Of a stretch of DNA of 64,000 bases, positions 25,601 through 33,033 are shown in pieces; the stretch's first letter is position 1; each line of letters opens with the position of its first letter. The notes beneath the pieces are model-generated. The model was given only the letters and a program-made list of their open reading frames with translations, had not been told where the DNA came from and searched no databases. This stretch comes from an uncultured Lachnospiraceae bacterium (lineage in GTDB: Bacteria; Bacillota; Clostridia; Lachnospirales; Lachnospiraceae), in assembly GCA_946558465.1 (NCBI GenBank), contig CAMNTM010000004.1:124001-188000 (forward strand), in the 5' to 3' direction. The position numbers and the translations under genes were made by a program.

Positions 25601-26203
25601 CTGCCTCTCAAGTTCGGCCAGAATATCCTTCACTCTCAGAAGATTCTGCTGTTCCTCCTCAAGCTTTTTTACTGACATATTCTTACGTCTTTTAAACTTT
25701 ACAATCCCAGCTGCCTCGTCAAAAAGCTCTCTGCGCTCCTCCGGCTTCCCACTTAAGATTCTGTCTATCTGTCCCTGGCCGATAATGGAATAGCCTTCCT
25801 TTCCGATACCTGTATCATAAAAAAGTTCATTTACATCCTTCAGACGGCAGGTCACTCCGTTAATCAGATATTCACTCTCACCAGAGCGGTACAGCTTTCT
25901 GGCAATCGTAACCTCTTCATAATCGACTGCCAGCTGGTGGTCCGAATTATCCAGCGTAATAGCTACAGATGCATAGCTTAAAGGCCTCCGGTTTTCTGTC
26001 CCCGAAAAGATGACATCCTGCATGCTGCCTCCCCGAAGCTGTTTTACACGCTGCTCGCCCAGCACCCACCGCACTGCATCTGCAACATTACTCTTTCCAC
26101 TTCCGTTCGGCCCTACAATCCCGGTTATACCATTATGAAAATCAAATTTTATCTTATGTGCAAATGACTTAAAGCCCTGCACCTCTATACTTTTTAAATA
26201 CAT
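22643..26203 (-). CDS. smc: Chromosome segregation protein SMC
   Basis: SMC ATPase of the condensin complex, 1186 residues. The N-terminal head has the Walker A GPNGSGKSNVADAVRWVLGEQ; two long coiled coils (about 165-500 and 680-1010) flank a hinge (about 510-670, with GVVADIVKVDKEYEIAVE and GGSMTGGAFK); the C-terminal head carries the signature LSGGEKALTAIALLFAIQ and Walker B FCLLDEIEAALDD. It sits between rnc and ftsY, the typical Firmicutes order. Confidence 0.98.
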   Translation of the reverse strand: MYLKSIEVQGFKSFAHKIKFDFHNGITGIVGPNGSGKSNVADAVRWVLGEQRVKQLRGGSMQDVIFSGTENRRPLSYASVAITLDNSDHQLAVDYEEVTIARKLYRSGESEYLINGVTCRLKDVNELFYDTGIGKEGYSIIGQGQIDRILSGKPEERRELFDEAAGIVKFKRRKNMSVKKLEEEQQNLLRVKDILAELERQAEPLKEQSEKAREYLKKKEELKLYDINMFLLESERLQEQIKHVDERLSFTREELENANRQYADMKKEYESVDEQVDSIDASIEHAKSQLNETTMLKQQLESQIELLKEQIHSAHMNDEHYDQRAKTIEGELCEREEQLTELLKEQSQIQGELDIHKVKEAEAREELIAVQTRIAGLSTVIEKNKNDIMEILGSRASTKAKIQKYDTMLEQIQMRRSQLEQRRSESEEEAKVQQELMERYYEELKRVSGQIVAFTEENSSYEEKIKELQEELSRQTEKFRIGQTAYHREQSRLESLKNITERYDGYGNSIRKIMDNRDRERGLLGVVADIVKVDKEYEIAVETALGGNIQNIVTSDEDTAKRMIQFLKQNRFGRATFLPLTSIRSHGSLNRPEVMKEPGVVSTADRLVKVEDRYKELAGYLLGRTLVVDHIDHGIAIARKYKQSIRIVTLEGELINPGGSMTGGAFKNSSNLLSRRREIEEFEKTVRQLKKEMDELEAESDVLRRERAGYYDRIESVKEELQRAYVVQNTAKMNVDQAAAKMKAARNMSDDIRQEAEELDRQITDIIDNQESINVELDTSEKLEADLSIQIEADQRVLDKERETEAGKQKASEKVHLVCASLEQKYTFATENVTRIREEVRKFRDELKDLEASKGGTSKEIKEKEEQIQDLRDTIENSKELFSEIQEEIERFKKERDDLNQQNKVFLQKREDLSRHMSELDKEVFRLESQRTGYEESSEKQINYMWEEYELTFNRALELRKETLTDLARMKRRIQELKGEIKGLGDVNVNAIEDYKNLSERYDFLRGQHDDLIEAEATLQQIIEELDIAMRRQFKEQFERISQEFDAVFKELFGGGKGTLELMEDEDILEAGIRIIAQPPGKKLQNMMQLSGGEKALTAIALLFAIQNLKPSPFCLLDEIEAALDDNNVVRFAKYLHKLTENTQFIVITHRRGTMTAADRLYGITMQEKGVSTLVSVSLLEDELDK

Positions 26204-26210
26204 ACGCCAC

Positions 26211-26906
26211 CTACTTTATGCTCTTCTTATGCAGCTTCAGAATACTATGGTAGGCTGCCTCCTGTTCTGCAGCCTTTTTCGTTCTTCCCTTTCCGATTCC
26301 GTACTCTTCCTCTCCGATATGAACCGAGACACAGAAGGATTTGTCGTGGTCAGGACCTTCCTCACGAATCAGGCAGTAGGTAACTGCCTCCTTAAAATTC
26401 GCCTGAACAATTTCCTGCAGGATAGTCTTGCTGTCATAGAAGAGCTTCTTATTCTCCAAATCCTTTAAAATATGTCTGTAAATGAACTCTTTCGCACTAG
26501 CAAAACCACCATCTATATAGATGGCGCCTATCAAAGCCTCAAGCGCATCCGAGGTAACGGAGTCCCGCTTTCTTCCTCCTGTAACTTCCTCTCCTTTTCC
26601 CAGCAGGAGATATTCCCCCAGATTCAAATCCCTGGCACAAAACGCAAGAGAAGGCTCACACACCATGCTTGCTCTTGTCTTCGTAAGCTCTCCCTCCGGC
26701 ATCACCGGATGCTCATAAAACAAAAACTCACTGGACGTAAGCTCCAGAACCGCGTCTCCCAAAAATTCCAGCCTTTCATTACACTCATATTTCGGCATAT
26801 TTTTCTCATTCGCATAGGAGCTGTGCGTCATTGCCTGCTTAAGCAGAGAGAAATCTTTAAATTCATATCCGGTCTTCCTCTGCAGCTCTTTCAAATCTCT
26901 TCTCAT
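26211..26906 (-). CDS. rnc: Ribonuclease III
   Basis: Double-stranded RNA endonuclease for rRNA and mRNA processing. The RNase III signature NERLEFLGDAVLEL and the second acidic cluster SDALEALIGAIYIDGG form the two-metal site; the C-terminal dsRNA-binding domain covers about residues 155-228 (KTILQEIVQANF ... GKGRTKKAAEQEAA). 231 residues. It lies seven bases before smc and is separated from acpP by a terminator. Confidence 0.98.
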   Translation of the reverse strand: MRRDLKELQRKTGYEFKDFSLLKQAMTHSSYANEKNMPKYECNERLEFLGDAVLELTSSEFLFYEHPVMPEGELTKTRASMVCEPSLAFCARDLNLGEYLLLGKGEEVTGGRKRDSVTSDALEALIGAIYIDGGFASAKEFIYRHILKDLENKKLFYDSKTILQEIVQANFKEAVTYCLIREEGPDHDKSFCVSVHIGEEEYGIGKGRTKKAAEQEAAYHSILKLHKKSIK

Positions 26907-26923
26907 AATCCTGCCTCACAAAA

Positions 26924-26949
26924 CGAAAAAGTCCTGTCGGACTTTTTCG
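26924..26949 (-). terminator. Strong terminator between acpP and rnc
   Basis: A perfect 11-bp stem (CGAAAAAGTCC with GGACTTTTTCG) with a four-base loop, followed on the minus strand by TTTTG, 17 bases before the rnc ATG. It should cut most plsX-acpP transcripts before rnc-smc-ftsY. Confidence 0.85.
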
Positions 26950-26996
26950 CTTAAAATCATACAATCACTGCCTGTATATACCAGTGTACTGATCAC

Positions 26997-27230
26997 TTAG
27001 TTGCTTGTAGCGTTCTTTATCTGTTCTACTGCATCTCCAACTGTCACGATACTGTCTGCATCCTCATTATCAATCTCCAAATCAAAAGCCTCTTCTATCC
27101 CCATAATAATCTGAAATACATCCAAAGAATCTGCTCCCAGATCGTCTACAATCTTAGAGTCCATATGAACGTCCTTTACATCAACATTTAATACATCTGC
27201 AATAATTTCCTGTAATTTTTCGAATTCCAT
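26997..27230 (-). CDS. acpP: Acyl carrier protein
   Basis: 77-residue acidic carrier of fatty acid synthesis. The phosphopantetheine attachment serine is Ser35 in the GADSLD motif. It is directly downstream of plsX with an AAGGAG site, the usual arrangement. Confidence 0.98.
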   Translation of the reverse strand: MEFEKLQEIIADVLNVDVKDVHMDSKIVDDLGADSLDVFQIIMGIEEAFDLEIDNEDADSIVTVGDAVEQIKNATSN

Positions 27231-27264
27231 AATAGCTCTCCTTTTTCACATTTCGTAATTTCTA

Positions 27265-28287
27265 TTATTCAACGGAAGACTGCTCCGTTTGAATACACGA
27301 CTTGATTTTTTCATTGATTTTCTGGTTCTTAAATGTTACACACTGCAGTACAGTATTACATACCTCTTTTGCCTTCGCGCTTCCATGCGTCTTTACTACC
27401 AGGCCGTTCAATCCCAGAAGCGGCGCCCCGCCGTATTCACTGGCATCAAATGCCTTCAGAGTTTTCTTTAGCGCAGGCTTTACAAGCAATGCTCCGATCT
27501 TGCTTCGAAGGGATGTCATCATACCGCTCTTAATCTTTCGAATCAGCACATCGCCGAGTCCTTCGTAAAGCTTCAGAATCACATTCCCGGCAAACGCTTC
27601 ACACACAACTACATCCGCCTGTCCCCGCGGAATCTCCCTCGCCTCCACACTTCCGACAAAATGGATATCCGTCTGATCCTTCAAAAGCGGAAAGGTTTCT
27701 TTTACAAGCGCATTCCCCTTCTCCTCCTCTGCTCCGATGTTGACAATCCCGACCCTAGGACTTTTTACACCCAGAACATTTTCCATATAGATAGAGCCCA
27801 TCTTCGCAAACTGCACTAAATGGGAAGGTCTTGCATCCACATTAGCGCCGCAGTCTATTAAAAGCGACACTCCCTTTTCTGTCGGAATCAGAGGTGCCAG
27901 AGGAGGTCTCTCCACACCTTTAATCCTGCCCACAATCACCTGTCCGCCTACGAGAACCGCTCCTGAACTCCCGGCGGATACGAAAGCGTCTGCTTTTCCT
28001 TCCTTTACAAGCTTCATTCCGACAACCATAGAAGAATCCTTCTTTCTGCGGACTGCATTCACCGGAGGTTCTGCTGTCTCGATTACTTCCGAAGCATTCA
28101 CTATCTCAATCCGTGTCTTATCATACGTATATTTCCTAAGCTCTGCCTCTACCTTATCCTCCTGTCCAACCAGATAGATATAGACATCTCTCTCTTTCAA
28201 AACCGCATCGACTGCTCCCTTTACAATCTCAGCCGGTGCATGATCACCGCCCATAGCGTCAAGTGCTACTCTTGTTTTTTCTGCCAT
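27265..28287 (-). CDS. plsX: Phosphate acyltransferase PlsX
   Basis: Peripheral membrane enzyme converting acyl-ACP to acyl phosphate for phospholipid synthesis. The family start VALDAMGGDHAP, SAGSSGAVLVGG and ALLIDCGANVDARP-type segments are present. I chose the ATG giving MAEKTRVALDAMGGD (340 residues) because GGGAGG lies eight bases before it; an in-frame upstream ATG eight codons earlier has no site. It has its own promoter with an operator-like inverted repeat. Confidence 0.97.
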   Translation of the reverse strand: MAEKTRVALDAMGGDHAPAEIVKGAVDAVLKERDVYIYLVGQEDKVEAELRKYTYDKTRIEIVNASEVIETAEPPVNAVRRKKDSSMVVGMKLVKEGKADAFVSAGSSGAVLVGGQVIVGRIKGVERPPLAPLIPTEKGVSLLIDCGANVDARPSHLVQFAKMGSIYMENVLGVKSPRVGIVNIGAEEEKGNALVKETFPLLKDQTDIHFVGSVEAREIPRGQADVVVCEAFAGNVILKLYEGLGDVLIRKIKSGMMTSLRSKIGALLVKPALKKTLKAFDASEYGGAPLLGLNGLVVKTHGSAKAKEVCNTVLQCVTFKNQKINEKIKSCIQTEQSSVE

Positions 28288-28311
28288 CCATATTCCTCCC
28301 GGTAATATCAA

Positions 28312-28341
28312 TACAGCCTGGGTTAAGCAGTATAGGCTGTA
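28312..28341. promoter_or_regulatory. Inverted repeat in the plsX leader (possible operator)
   Basis: TACAGCCT and AGGCTGTA, perfect eight-base arms 14 bases apart, begin two bases past the plsX -10 element and end before the ribosome site. The placement fits a repressor site for lipid-synthesis control, or an RNA hairpin. It does not match the Bacillus FapR consensus. Confidence 0.45.
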
Positions 28342-28343
28342 CT

Positions 28344-28372
28344 AGCATAATTCTACTAAACATTACTGTAAA
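28344..28372 (-). promoter_or_regulatory. Promoter of plsX-acpP
   Basis: On the minus strand TTTACA, 17 bases, TATGCT, immediately after the upstream telA-like stop codon. It makes plsX-acpP independent of the inserted XpaC/VWA/TelA cassette. Confidence 0.6.
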
Positions 28373-28374
28373 AA

Positions 28375-29520
28375 TCAAGAAAAAGTATATCTTTTCCCCT
28401 TTTCCAGGCTCTGAAGCCTCGCTTCGCCCTCCTCTGCGACAGCTTTAAACTCCTGAATTGTCTGTGCCATCTGGGGAAGTGCCTTTTCTTTATAGCTGCT
28501 GATATCATCGAGCGCTGACAGTGTATCAGAAAATGCCTGCCTTAAAGTATCCACTGAGATATTAGCCTCCACAGCCTGCTTCTGAATCGCCGCACCCTGA
28601 TCTTTAAGCATTCTGGAAGTTGCCGCAATCATATTGTTCGTAGTCTCATTCAGCATCTCCACCTTTTCCAGCACAATTTTCTGGTTATAGAGAGCTCCCG
28701 CCACAGTCACTGCCACCCGCAGCGCGGAAACCGTAACAGTCTTAGAACGCTCCACTGCACGAATAAGCTCCAGATTATTCTTTCTTATAACCTCCATCGC
28801 AATAATTCCCTGCTGATTTACAACAAGAAGCTGCTGGAAATCCATAATACGCTGCCTAAGCGGAAAGATAATCTCCTCTTCCACAAATTTTACCTTCTCA
28901 TCCAGCCCTCCGGCAATCTTAGCATTTTCCACCTCATTTGTAAGATACTGGTCAAGCTGCGTGCCAAGCTCCATCTTCTGTGCAAGCTGTCTGGTCAAAT
29001 CCCGCATATTTGCCTGCTCAATCTCAAGCGTGGTATTGTCATTTTTCAGAATCCCGGCGCCCTTATCCAAAGACTTCACAATCCCGGCAATCTCTGCATC
29101 CGCGGTTTTAAACTTTTCAAAATAACGCCGAATCGGATTAAACACCTTTCCAAGTACACCTGTTTTCGTAAAGTCAAGCCCTGACGGGTCCAGATCCCGC
29201 ATCCGGATAGAAAGGTCCTCCAGACCCTTCGCCACCTCTCCTGCTTCTCCTCCGGCCCGTCCAAAATCCCCCATCCGCTTGTTAAGTATCTGATTTTTAG
29301 AGCTGGACTGCCGGATAATGTCTGAACCAAAAGTCTCTATCACCTGGGTAAACTCCTTGCGCTGAGTAAAAGAATCCAAGTCCACCGCCATGATCTGATC
29401 TGCCTTATCCTTTACCGCACCATGGATCATCTCCTTCTCTTTTATAGTCGGCTTTAACTCTTCTGCTACTTCCTTCTTAATCTCTTCCGTTTTTGGTAAA
29501 TCCAATGAAAAACCGCTCAT
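28375..29520 (-). CDS. TelA-family toxic anion resistance protein (copy 1)
   Basis: 381-residue helical TelA/YaaN family protein. Family landmarks are IRQSSSKNQILNKRMGDF, FNPIRRYFEKFKTADAEIAG, LDKGAGILKNDNTTLEIEQ and the C-terminal coiled region LLVVNQQGIIAMEVIRKN ... TSRMLKDQGAAIQKQ. There is no membrane segment. TelA was named for tellurite resistance, but family members more generally accompany envelope-stress proteins; its biochemical activity is not established. It is the last gene of the XpaC / VWA / TelA cassette, 151 bases after the VWA gene, with no gene I can support in that gap. Confidence 0.93.
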   Translation of the reverse strand: MSGFSLDLPKTEEIKKEVAEELKPTIKEKEMIHGAVKDKADQIMAVDLDSFTQRKEFTQVIETFGSDIIRQSSSKNQILNKRMGDFGRAGGEAGEVAKGLEDLSIRMRDLDPSGLDFTKTGVLGKVFNPIRRYFEKFKTADAEIAGIVKSLDKGAGILKNDNTTLEIEQANMRDLTRQLAQKMELGTQLDQYLTNEVENAKIAGGLDEKVKFVEEEIIFPLRQRIMDFQQLLVVNQQGIIAMEVIRKNNLELIRAVERSKTVTVSALRVAVTVAGALYNQKIVLEKVEMLNETTNNMIAATSRMLKDQGAAIQKQAVEANISVDTLRQAFSDTLSALDDISSYKEKALPQMAQTIQEFKAVAEEGEARLQSLEKGKRYTFS

Positions 29521-29671
29521 GCTCCTTCTCCTTTTTAATTGTTATGTTCTTTCTATTTCTTATCTCTTATATTCCTCTCGTAATGCCGCAGACCGCCTCA
29601 CGCCCCTCATTTCCACAGTCTGCCACATATTCTCCTGTTCACAAAAATGCACCTCTAATGCTCTCCTGCGG

Positions 29672-31357
29672 TTACATGTTTGCATTAAACAATGTCTTTA
29701 ACTGATATACTACATCATCGGTAGAAGCGTCTATGCTGGCGGCTTCGTTGACGGCGCTGATGCTTTGAAGAGCTTCCAGGTCTGCATTGTAGCCGATGGT
29801 ATAGACGGGCATGCGCAGACCGCTTAGAACCTCCCGGATATCGTTCAGATTATAGCCGGAGTTCGTCTCGCCGTCGCTTAGGACGAAAATCATCGGCTTT
29901 GCATCCGGGCATTCCTCTTTTATAGTTTTTTCTATCATGGCCATTGCAACGCAGATTCCGTCAAAGGTCGCAGTCCCCCCTGCCGCGTAAAGATTCTCTA
30001 CGGCCCCTTTAAAATAAGTCTGCTGATTCATATCGAATTTTCCGATTGGAAGCTCAATCGTTACATCCTCCGAGTAGCTCACAATGCCGATGTAATTATC
30101 TGGGTTAATATATTTCATACTGTTAATCAGAGAGGTCTGAAGCGCTGAAAGCGGCTCGCCCGCCATGCTTCCTGATATATCCGTCACAAAAACTCCCACC
30201 ACTGGTTTTCCTGTATCCTTATTGGTCTTATACAGCTTCTGTGCAGATACAAGCACATCACCGGATACTGTATTATACTCGCACACATAATCCGGCATTC
30301 CATTAAACCCATACTCGGAAGCCCTGCTCTCTGCCTGCTCCGTACTGCAGAATTCTGAAAACAGTCTCAGAATTTCCTGTTTTTCCGGGCTTGCGGACGC
30401 CATACTTACAAGAGGATTGTCATGCCGGTATCCATAAGGCGTAAATCTATAATTGCCGGACAGCATGGAGTCATTCACATAGGACTGATATTCCATAATA
30501 AATCCGTCTAAAGAGCCGTTCTCTGCAGCATCCCGCATCTGCATCGTTGTCAGCGCTACAAAAGGTACATTTTTCTGAAACTTCTGAAATCCTGCCGCAG
30601 CCTCCTCCGACAACGGATTATTCATATCATACCGCTCCAGTGTACAGATAAGAAAATTAAGTCCTGCCGTACTTGCGAACGGATTTGTATAACCCATTGC
30701 CATCTCACCGGCCTCTGTTGCTTCCGTAATTGCCTTTAAATCCACACTGCCGTATTTTTCTGTTATCTTGTTATGTGTCTCCTCGGAAAGCAGGATTCCG
30801 GCCACATTTCCCACCATGCTCTCGGAAACTACCTCAGTGGCAACCCCCTTTGCATTCAGCATGTCTACCCAGAACATGCTGGACGGAGAAAAACCATCTG
30901 GAACTGCCTTTCCCGACGAGATATAATCCAGAGCCTGTCCGCTGTTTACCTTACGTATCTGCACAGATACAGGTCTGCCATCCACGACTGCTCCCTGGCG
31001 GTTAAAATCCTCTGCCATCTCGCACAGCCACGCATCTGTTCCGGTTCCTGCCTTCTCCGGCGAAGAAAATATCTCCGCATAAAGCTCTGTAGAGGCCTTT
31101 GCACCCACCTCACAGGTATTGATATCCGGAAGCTCTGCAGCCTCATCCTCCGCCGAATCATATTCGATTGGAGATTTTACCGGCTCCGCCGTTCCAGGAT
31201 CAATCCTGTCCACCATCTTCTCCAGACGTTCTTTTGCATTTTCCTTGGAAATCGTCTTCTCCGACTTGCCGATATTCCTGGTCAGATAGATACCCCCAAA
31301 AACCAGCACGCACATCACAATCACACTGACAGCCACAATTCCGATCTTTTTACCCAT
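29672..31357 (-). CDS. Membrane-anchored VWA-domain protein with a solute-binding-like region
   Basis: 561 residues: an N-terminal transmembrane anchor (about 5-27), then an extracellular region (about 80-350) that reads like a bacterial solute-binding fold (FWVDMLNAKGVATEVV, MAMGYTNPFASTAGLNFLI), then a VWA domain with an intact MIDAS motif DISGSM at 393-398 and the later Thr and Asp (ATFDG, LSDGETNSGY). Such VWA domains bind proteins through a metal ion. It lies between XpaC and TelA homologues, 20 bases after xpaC, in one operon. The GAGGAGG site fits the chosen ATG. Function unknown; an envelope-surface sensor or assembly protein is my inference. Confidence 0.88.
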   Translation of the reverse strand: MGKKIGIVAVSVIVMCVLVFGGIYLTRNIGKSEKTISKENAKERLEKMVDRIDPGTAEPVKSPIEYDSAEDEAAELPDINTCEVGAKASTELYAEIFSSPEKAGTGTDAWLCEMAEDFNRQGAVVDGRPVSVQIRKVNSGQALDYISSGKAVPDGFSPSSMFWVDMLNAKGVATEVVSESMVGNVAGILLSEETHNKITEKYGSVDLKAITEATEAGEMAMGYTNPFASTAGLNFLICTLERYDMNNPLSEEAAAGFQKFQKNVPFVALTTMQMRDAAENGSLDGFIMEYQSYVNDSMLSGNYRFTPYGYRHDNPLVSMASASPEKQEILRLFSEFCSTEQAESRASEYGFNGMPDYVCEYNTVSGDVLVSAQKLYKTNKDTGKPVVGVFVTDISGSMAGEPLSALQTSLINSMKYINPDNYIGIVSYSEDVTIELPIGKFDMNQQTYFKGAVENLYAAGGTATFDGICVAMAMIEKTIKEECPDAKPMIFVLSDGETNSGYNLNDIREVLSGLRMPVYTIGYNADLEALQSISAVNEAASIDASTDDVVYQLKTLFNANM

Positions 31358-31377
31358 AATCTTGTCCTCCTCATCTG

Positions 31378-32109
31378 CTAATTATAATATTTTATCTCTT
31401 TTGTCAGCTGTTCAATCTCACCTAAAAGATTCCGGTTTTCCTCCTCCGCGGTTCCGGAACGGCTTCCGGAAATCTCCAGCGCCAATGTATCCAGCTTTAA
31501 AAGTAATCTTTCATTCAAAGTTATGGCGGAACGTATATTATCAAGATTCCTCTGATAAAGTCTGATCTGCTCCTCCTGAATATCATCCGGGATATTGTCC
31601 TGCTTATAATGCTGGAGTCTTAAATATTCCTTCTCATCAAACATCTGCATCCGGCCCGCCATCGTAACTGCATTCTGAATAGCTGAATTTTCTGCCGCTT
31701 CCACTACACTGTTGAATTTTTCCCAGCTGAGCGTCCCCTTCTCAAACTTTTGTCCCAGAACGTCTGACAGACGCCTTCCACACTTTACAATACGGTCCAT
31801 CTGCTCTGACACCGTCCTGGCCGTCTGCCCGAAATATCTTCCGTCATGATACTGGCGGAGTACCCGCTTTGCCGCTTCAATATCTGAGATCTCCTTTATA
31901 TCAACCTGCCTCTTTTTCGGTCCTCGAAGAAACCGTATATTAGAATACAAAAAGACAGCTGCAAGAAGTATACCTGCAATAATTGACATACCTGCACGAA
32001 ATATACTGTAATCTGTCACCCTGAGAGCAAGAAGTCCCGGAGAATACAGCACGATTGCAGCTGCTCCTACACCTACATTAATCCCGAATATTTTTAGATA
32101 TTTTCTCAA
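31378..32109 (-). CDS. XpaC-family membrane protein
   Basis: 243 residues with two N-terminal transmembrane segments (GINVGVGAAAIVLYSPGLLAL and AGMSIIAGILLAAVFLYSN) and a helical cytoplasmic domain (about 70-243) of the family annotated as '5-bromo-4-chloroindolyl phosphate hydrolysis'. That name comes from a Bacillus colony phenotype; enzyme activity is unproven. In B. subtilis xpaC is paired with the telA homologue yaaN, as here. The start is a TTG, placed by the family length and a G-rich site ahead. First gene of the cassette. Confidence 0.83.
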   Translation of the reverse strand: MRKYLKIFGINVGVGAAAIVLYSPGLLALRVTDYSIFRAGMSIIAGILLAAVFLYSNIRFLRGPKKRQVDIKEISDIEAAKRVLRQYHDGRYFGQTARTVSEQMDRIVKCGRRLSDVLGQKFEKGTLSWEKFNSVVEAAENSAIQNAVTMAGRMQMFDEKEYLRLQHYKQDNIPDDIQEEQIRLYQRNLDNIRSAITLNERLLLKLDTLALEISGSRSGTAEEENRNLLGEIEQLTKEIKYYN

Positions 32110-32146
32110 AATCCGTACCCCGCCTTCTTTTGCATTCTCTTAACCA

Positions 32147-32175
32147 ATTATACCCTATCACGCGAAGCCCGTCTA
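32147..32175 (-). promoter_or_regulatory. Promoter of the XpaC-VWA-TelA operon
   Basis: On the minus strand TAGACG, 17 bases, TATAAT, about 35 bases before the TTG start and just after the rpmF terminator. Confidence 0.65.
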
Positions 32176-32201
32176 TAAATTCTGTAAAAAGAGTTTTACA
32201 T

Positions 32202-32236
32202 AAAAATAAAGGACTCTCAAACACTGAAAGTCCTTC
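32202..32236 (-). terminator. Terminator of DUF177-rpmF
   Basis: AAGGACT pairs with AGTCCTT around a 13-base loop, with a following T-rich run on the minus strand, 20 bases past the rpmF stop. Confidence 0.75.
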
Positions 32237-32254
32237 ATTTTCCTCATTTTCTCA

Positions 32255-32434
32255 TTAATCCTGAGCAATAATCTCTTTTTTGTTGTAGCTTCCGCAAGCC
32301 TTACAGACTCTGTGAGGCATCATTAATTCGCCGCACTTGCTGCATTTTACCAGGTTTGGAGCGCTCATCTTCCAATTTGCTCTTCTTTTATCTCTTCTTG
32401 CCTTGGAAGATTTATTCTTTGGACAAATGGACAT
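32255..32434 (-). CDS. rpmF: 50S ribosomal protein L32
   Basis: A 59-residue zinc-ribbon ribosomal protein. The start MSICPKNKSSKARRDKRRAN is family typical, and the zinc ligands are Cys31, Cys34, Cys44 and Cys47, so it is the zinc-binding (C+) form. The ATG is three bases after the DUF177 stop, and its GGAGG site overlaps that gene's end. It terminates before the envelope cassette that separates it from plsX, with which it is usually clustered. Confidence 0.95.
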   Translation of the reverse strand: MSICPKNKSSKARRDKRRANWKMSAPNLVKCSKCGELMMPHRVCKACGSYNKKEIIAQD

Positions 32435-32437
32435 AGG

Positions 32438-32965
32438 TTACACCTCCTTAAAATTCTTAAAAACATCGCGGATAACTGACATTCTAGGGTCAAGACCCGT
32501 ATCCTCACAGTCACAGGTCCCTTGATTCAGGTTTTGACCACATACGTTGCAAATCCCCTTACAGTCTTCGCTACACAGAATCTTTGTCGGCCACCCTATG
32601 AGTATCTCGTTGTAGATTAATTTGTCTACATCGAGCGTATATCCGTCAACATAATTTGATTCATCGAATTCATCTGACTGCTCTTCTTCGGAATCCCCAA
32701 GCCTGACTCTTTTCACATAATCAAGACAAAGCTTTACCGGCACCTCCGTAAGACACCGGTCACACGGCGCCTCCGCCGCAAGTCTGCATCTTACGTGAAG
32801 TTCAAGCTCCTTCTCACCCTTGTACTCTGCCCTGATATATATATCCTCCTTTTCTGTCAGAGGATATGCAGCCGGACTCGTCCGAAAGACATCCAGTGTA
32901 CAAGGAACTTCCGTTTCCAAAATAATATGCGGTTCAGATAAAACATTGGATAGGTCTATAAGCAT
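32438..32965 (-). CDS. DUF177 / YceD family protein
   Basis: 175-residue YceD-family protein, thought to act in rRNA metabolism or L32/50S assembly and almost always encoded before rpmF. It carries the family CxxC pairs (APCDRCLTEV and a C-terminal cysteine cluster CSEDCKGICNVCGQ ... CDCED) that may bind zinc. I chose MLIDLSNVL because AGGGGTGA lies just ahead of that ATG; an ATG six codons earlier lies inside the ribosome-site region. Confidence 0.92.
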   Translation of the reverse strand: MLIDLSNVLSEPHIILETEVPCTLDVFRTSPAAYPLTEKEDIYIRAEYKGEKELELHVRCRLAAEAPCDRCLTEVPVKLCLDYVKRVRLGDSEEEQSDEFDESNYVDGYTLDVDKLIYNEILIGWPTKILCSEDCKGICNVCGQNLNQGTCDCEDTGLDPRMSVIRDVFKNFKEV

Positions 32966-32992
32966 ATAGTCACCCCTATTCATACCTTGATT

Positions 32993-33020
32993 ATTATATC
33001 ATGTAAAAGGTATTTGTCAA
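32993..33020 (-). promoter_or_regulatory. Consensus promoter of DUF177-rpmF
   Basis: On the minus strand a perfect TTGACA, 16 bases and a perfect TATAAT, about 20 bases before the start codon region. Confidence 0.88.
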
Positions 33021-33033
33021 CCTTTAAATCAAA

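Noticed and set aside
29521-29671. Short frames of 22-30 codons in the gap between the VWA and TelA genes
   Set aside because: A GGAG-like site precedes one ATG, but the peptides show no recognisable features and the frame could easily be chance.
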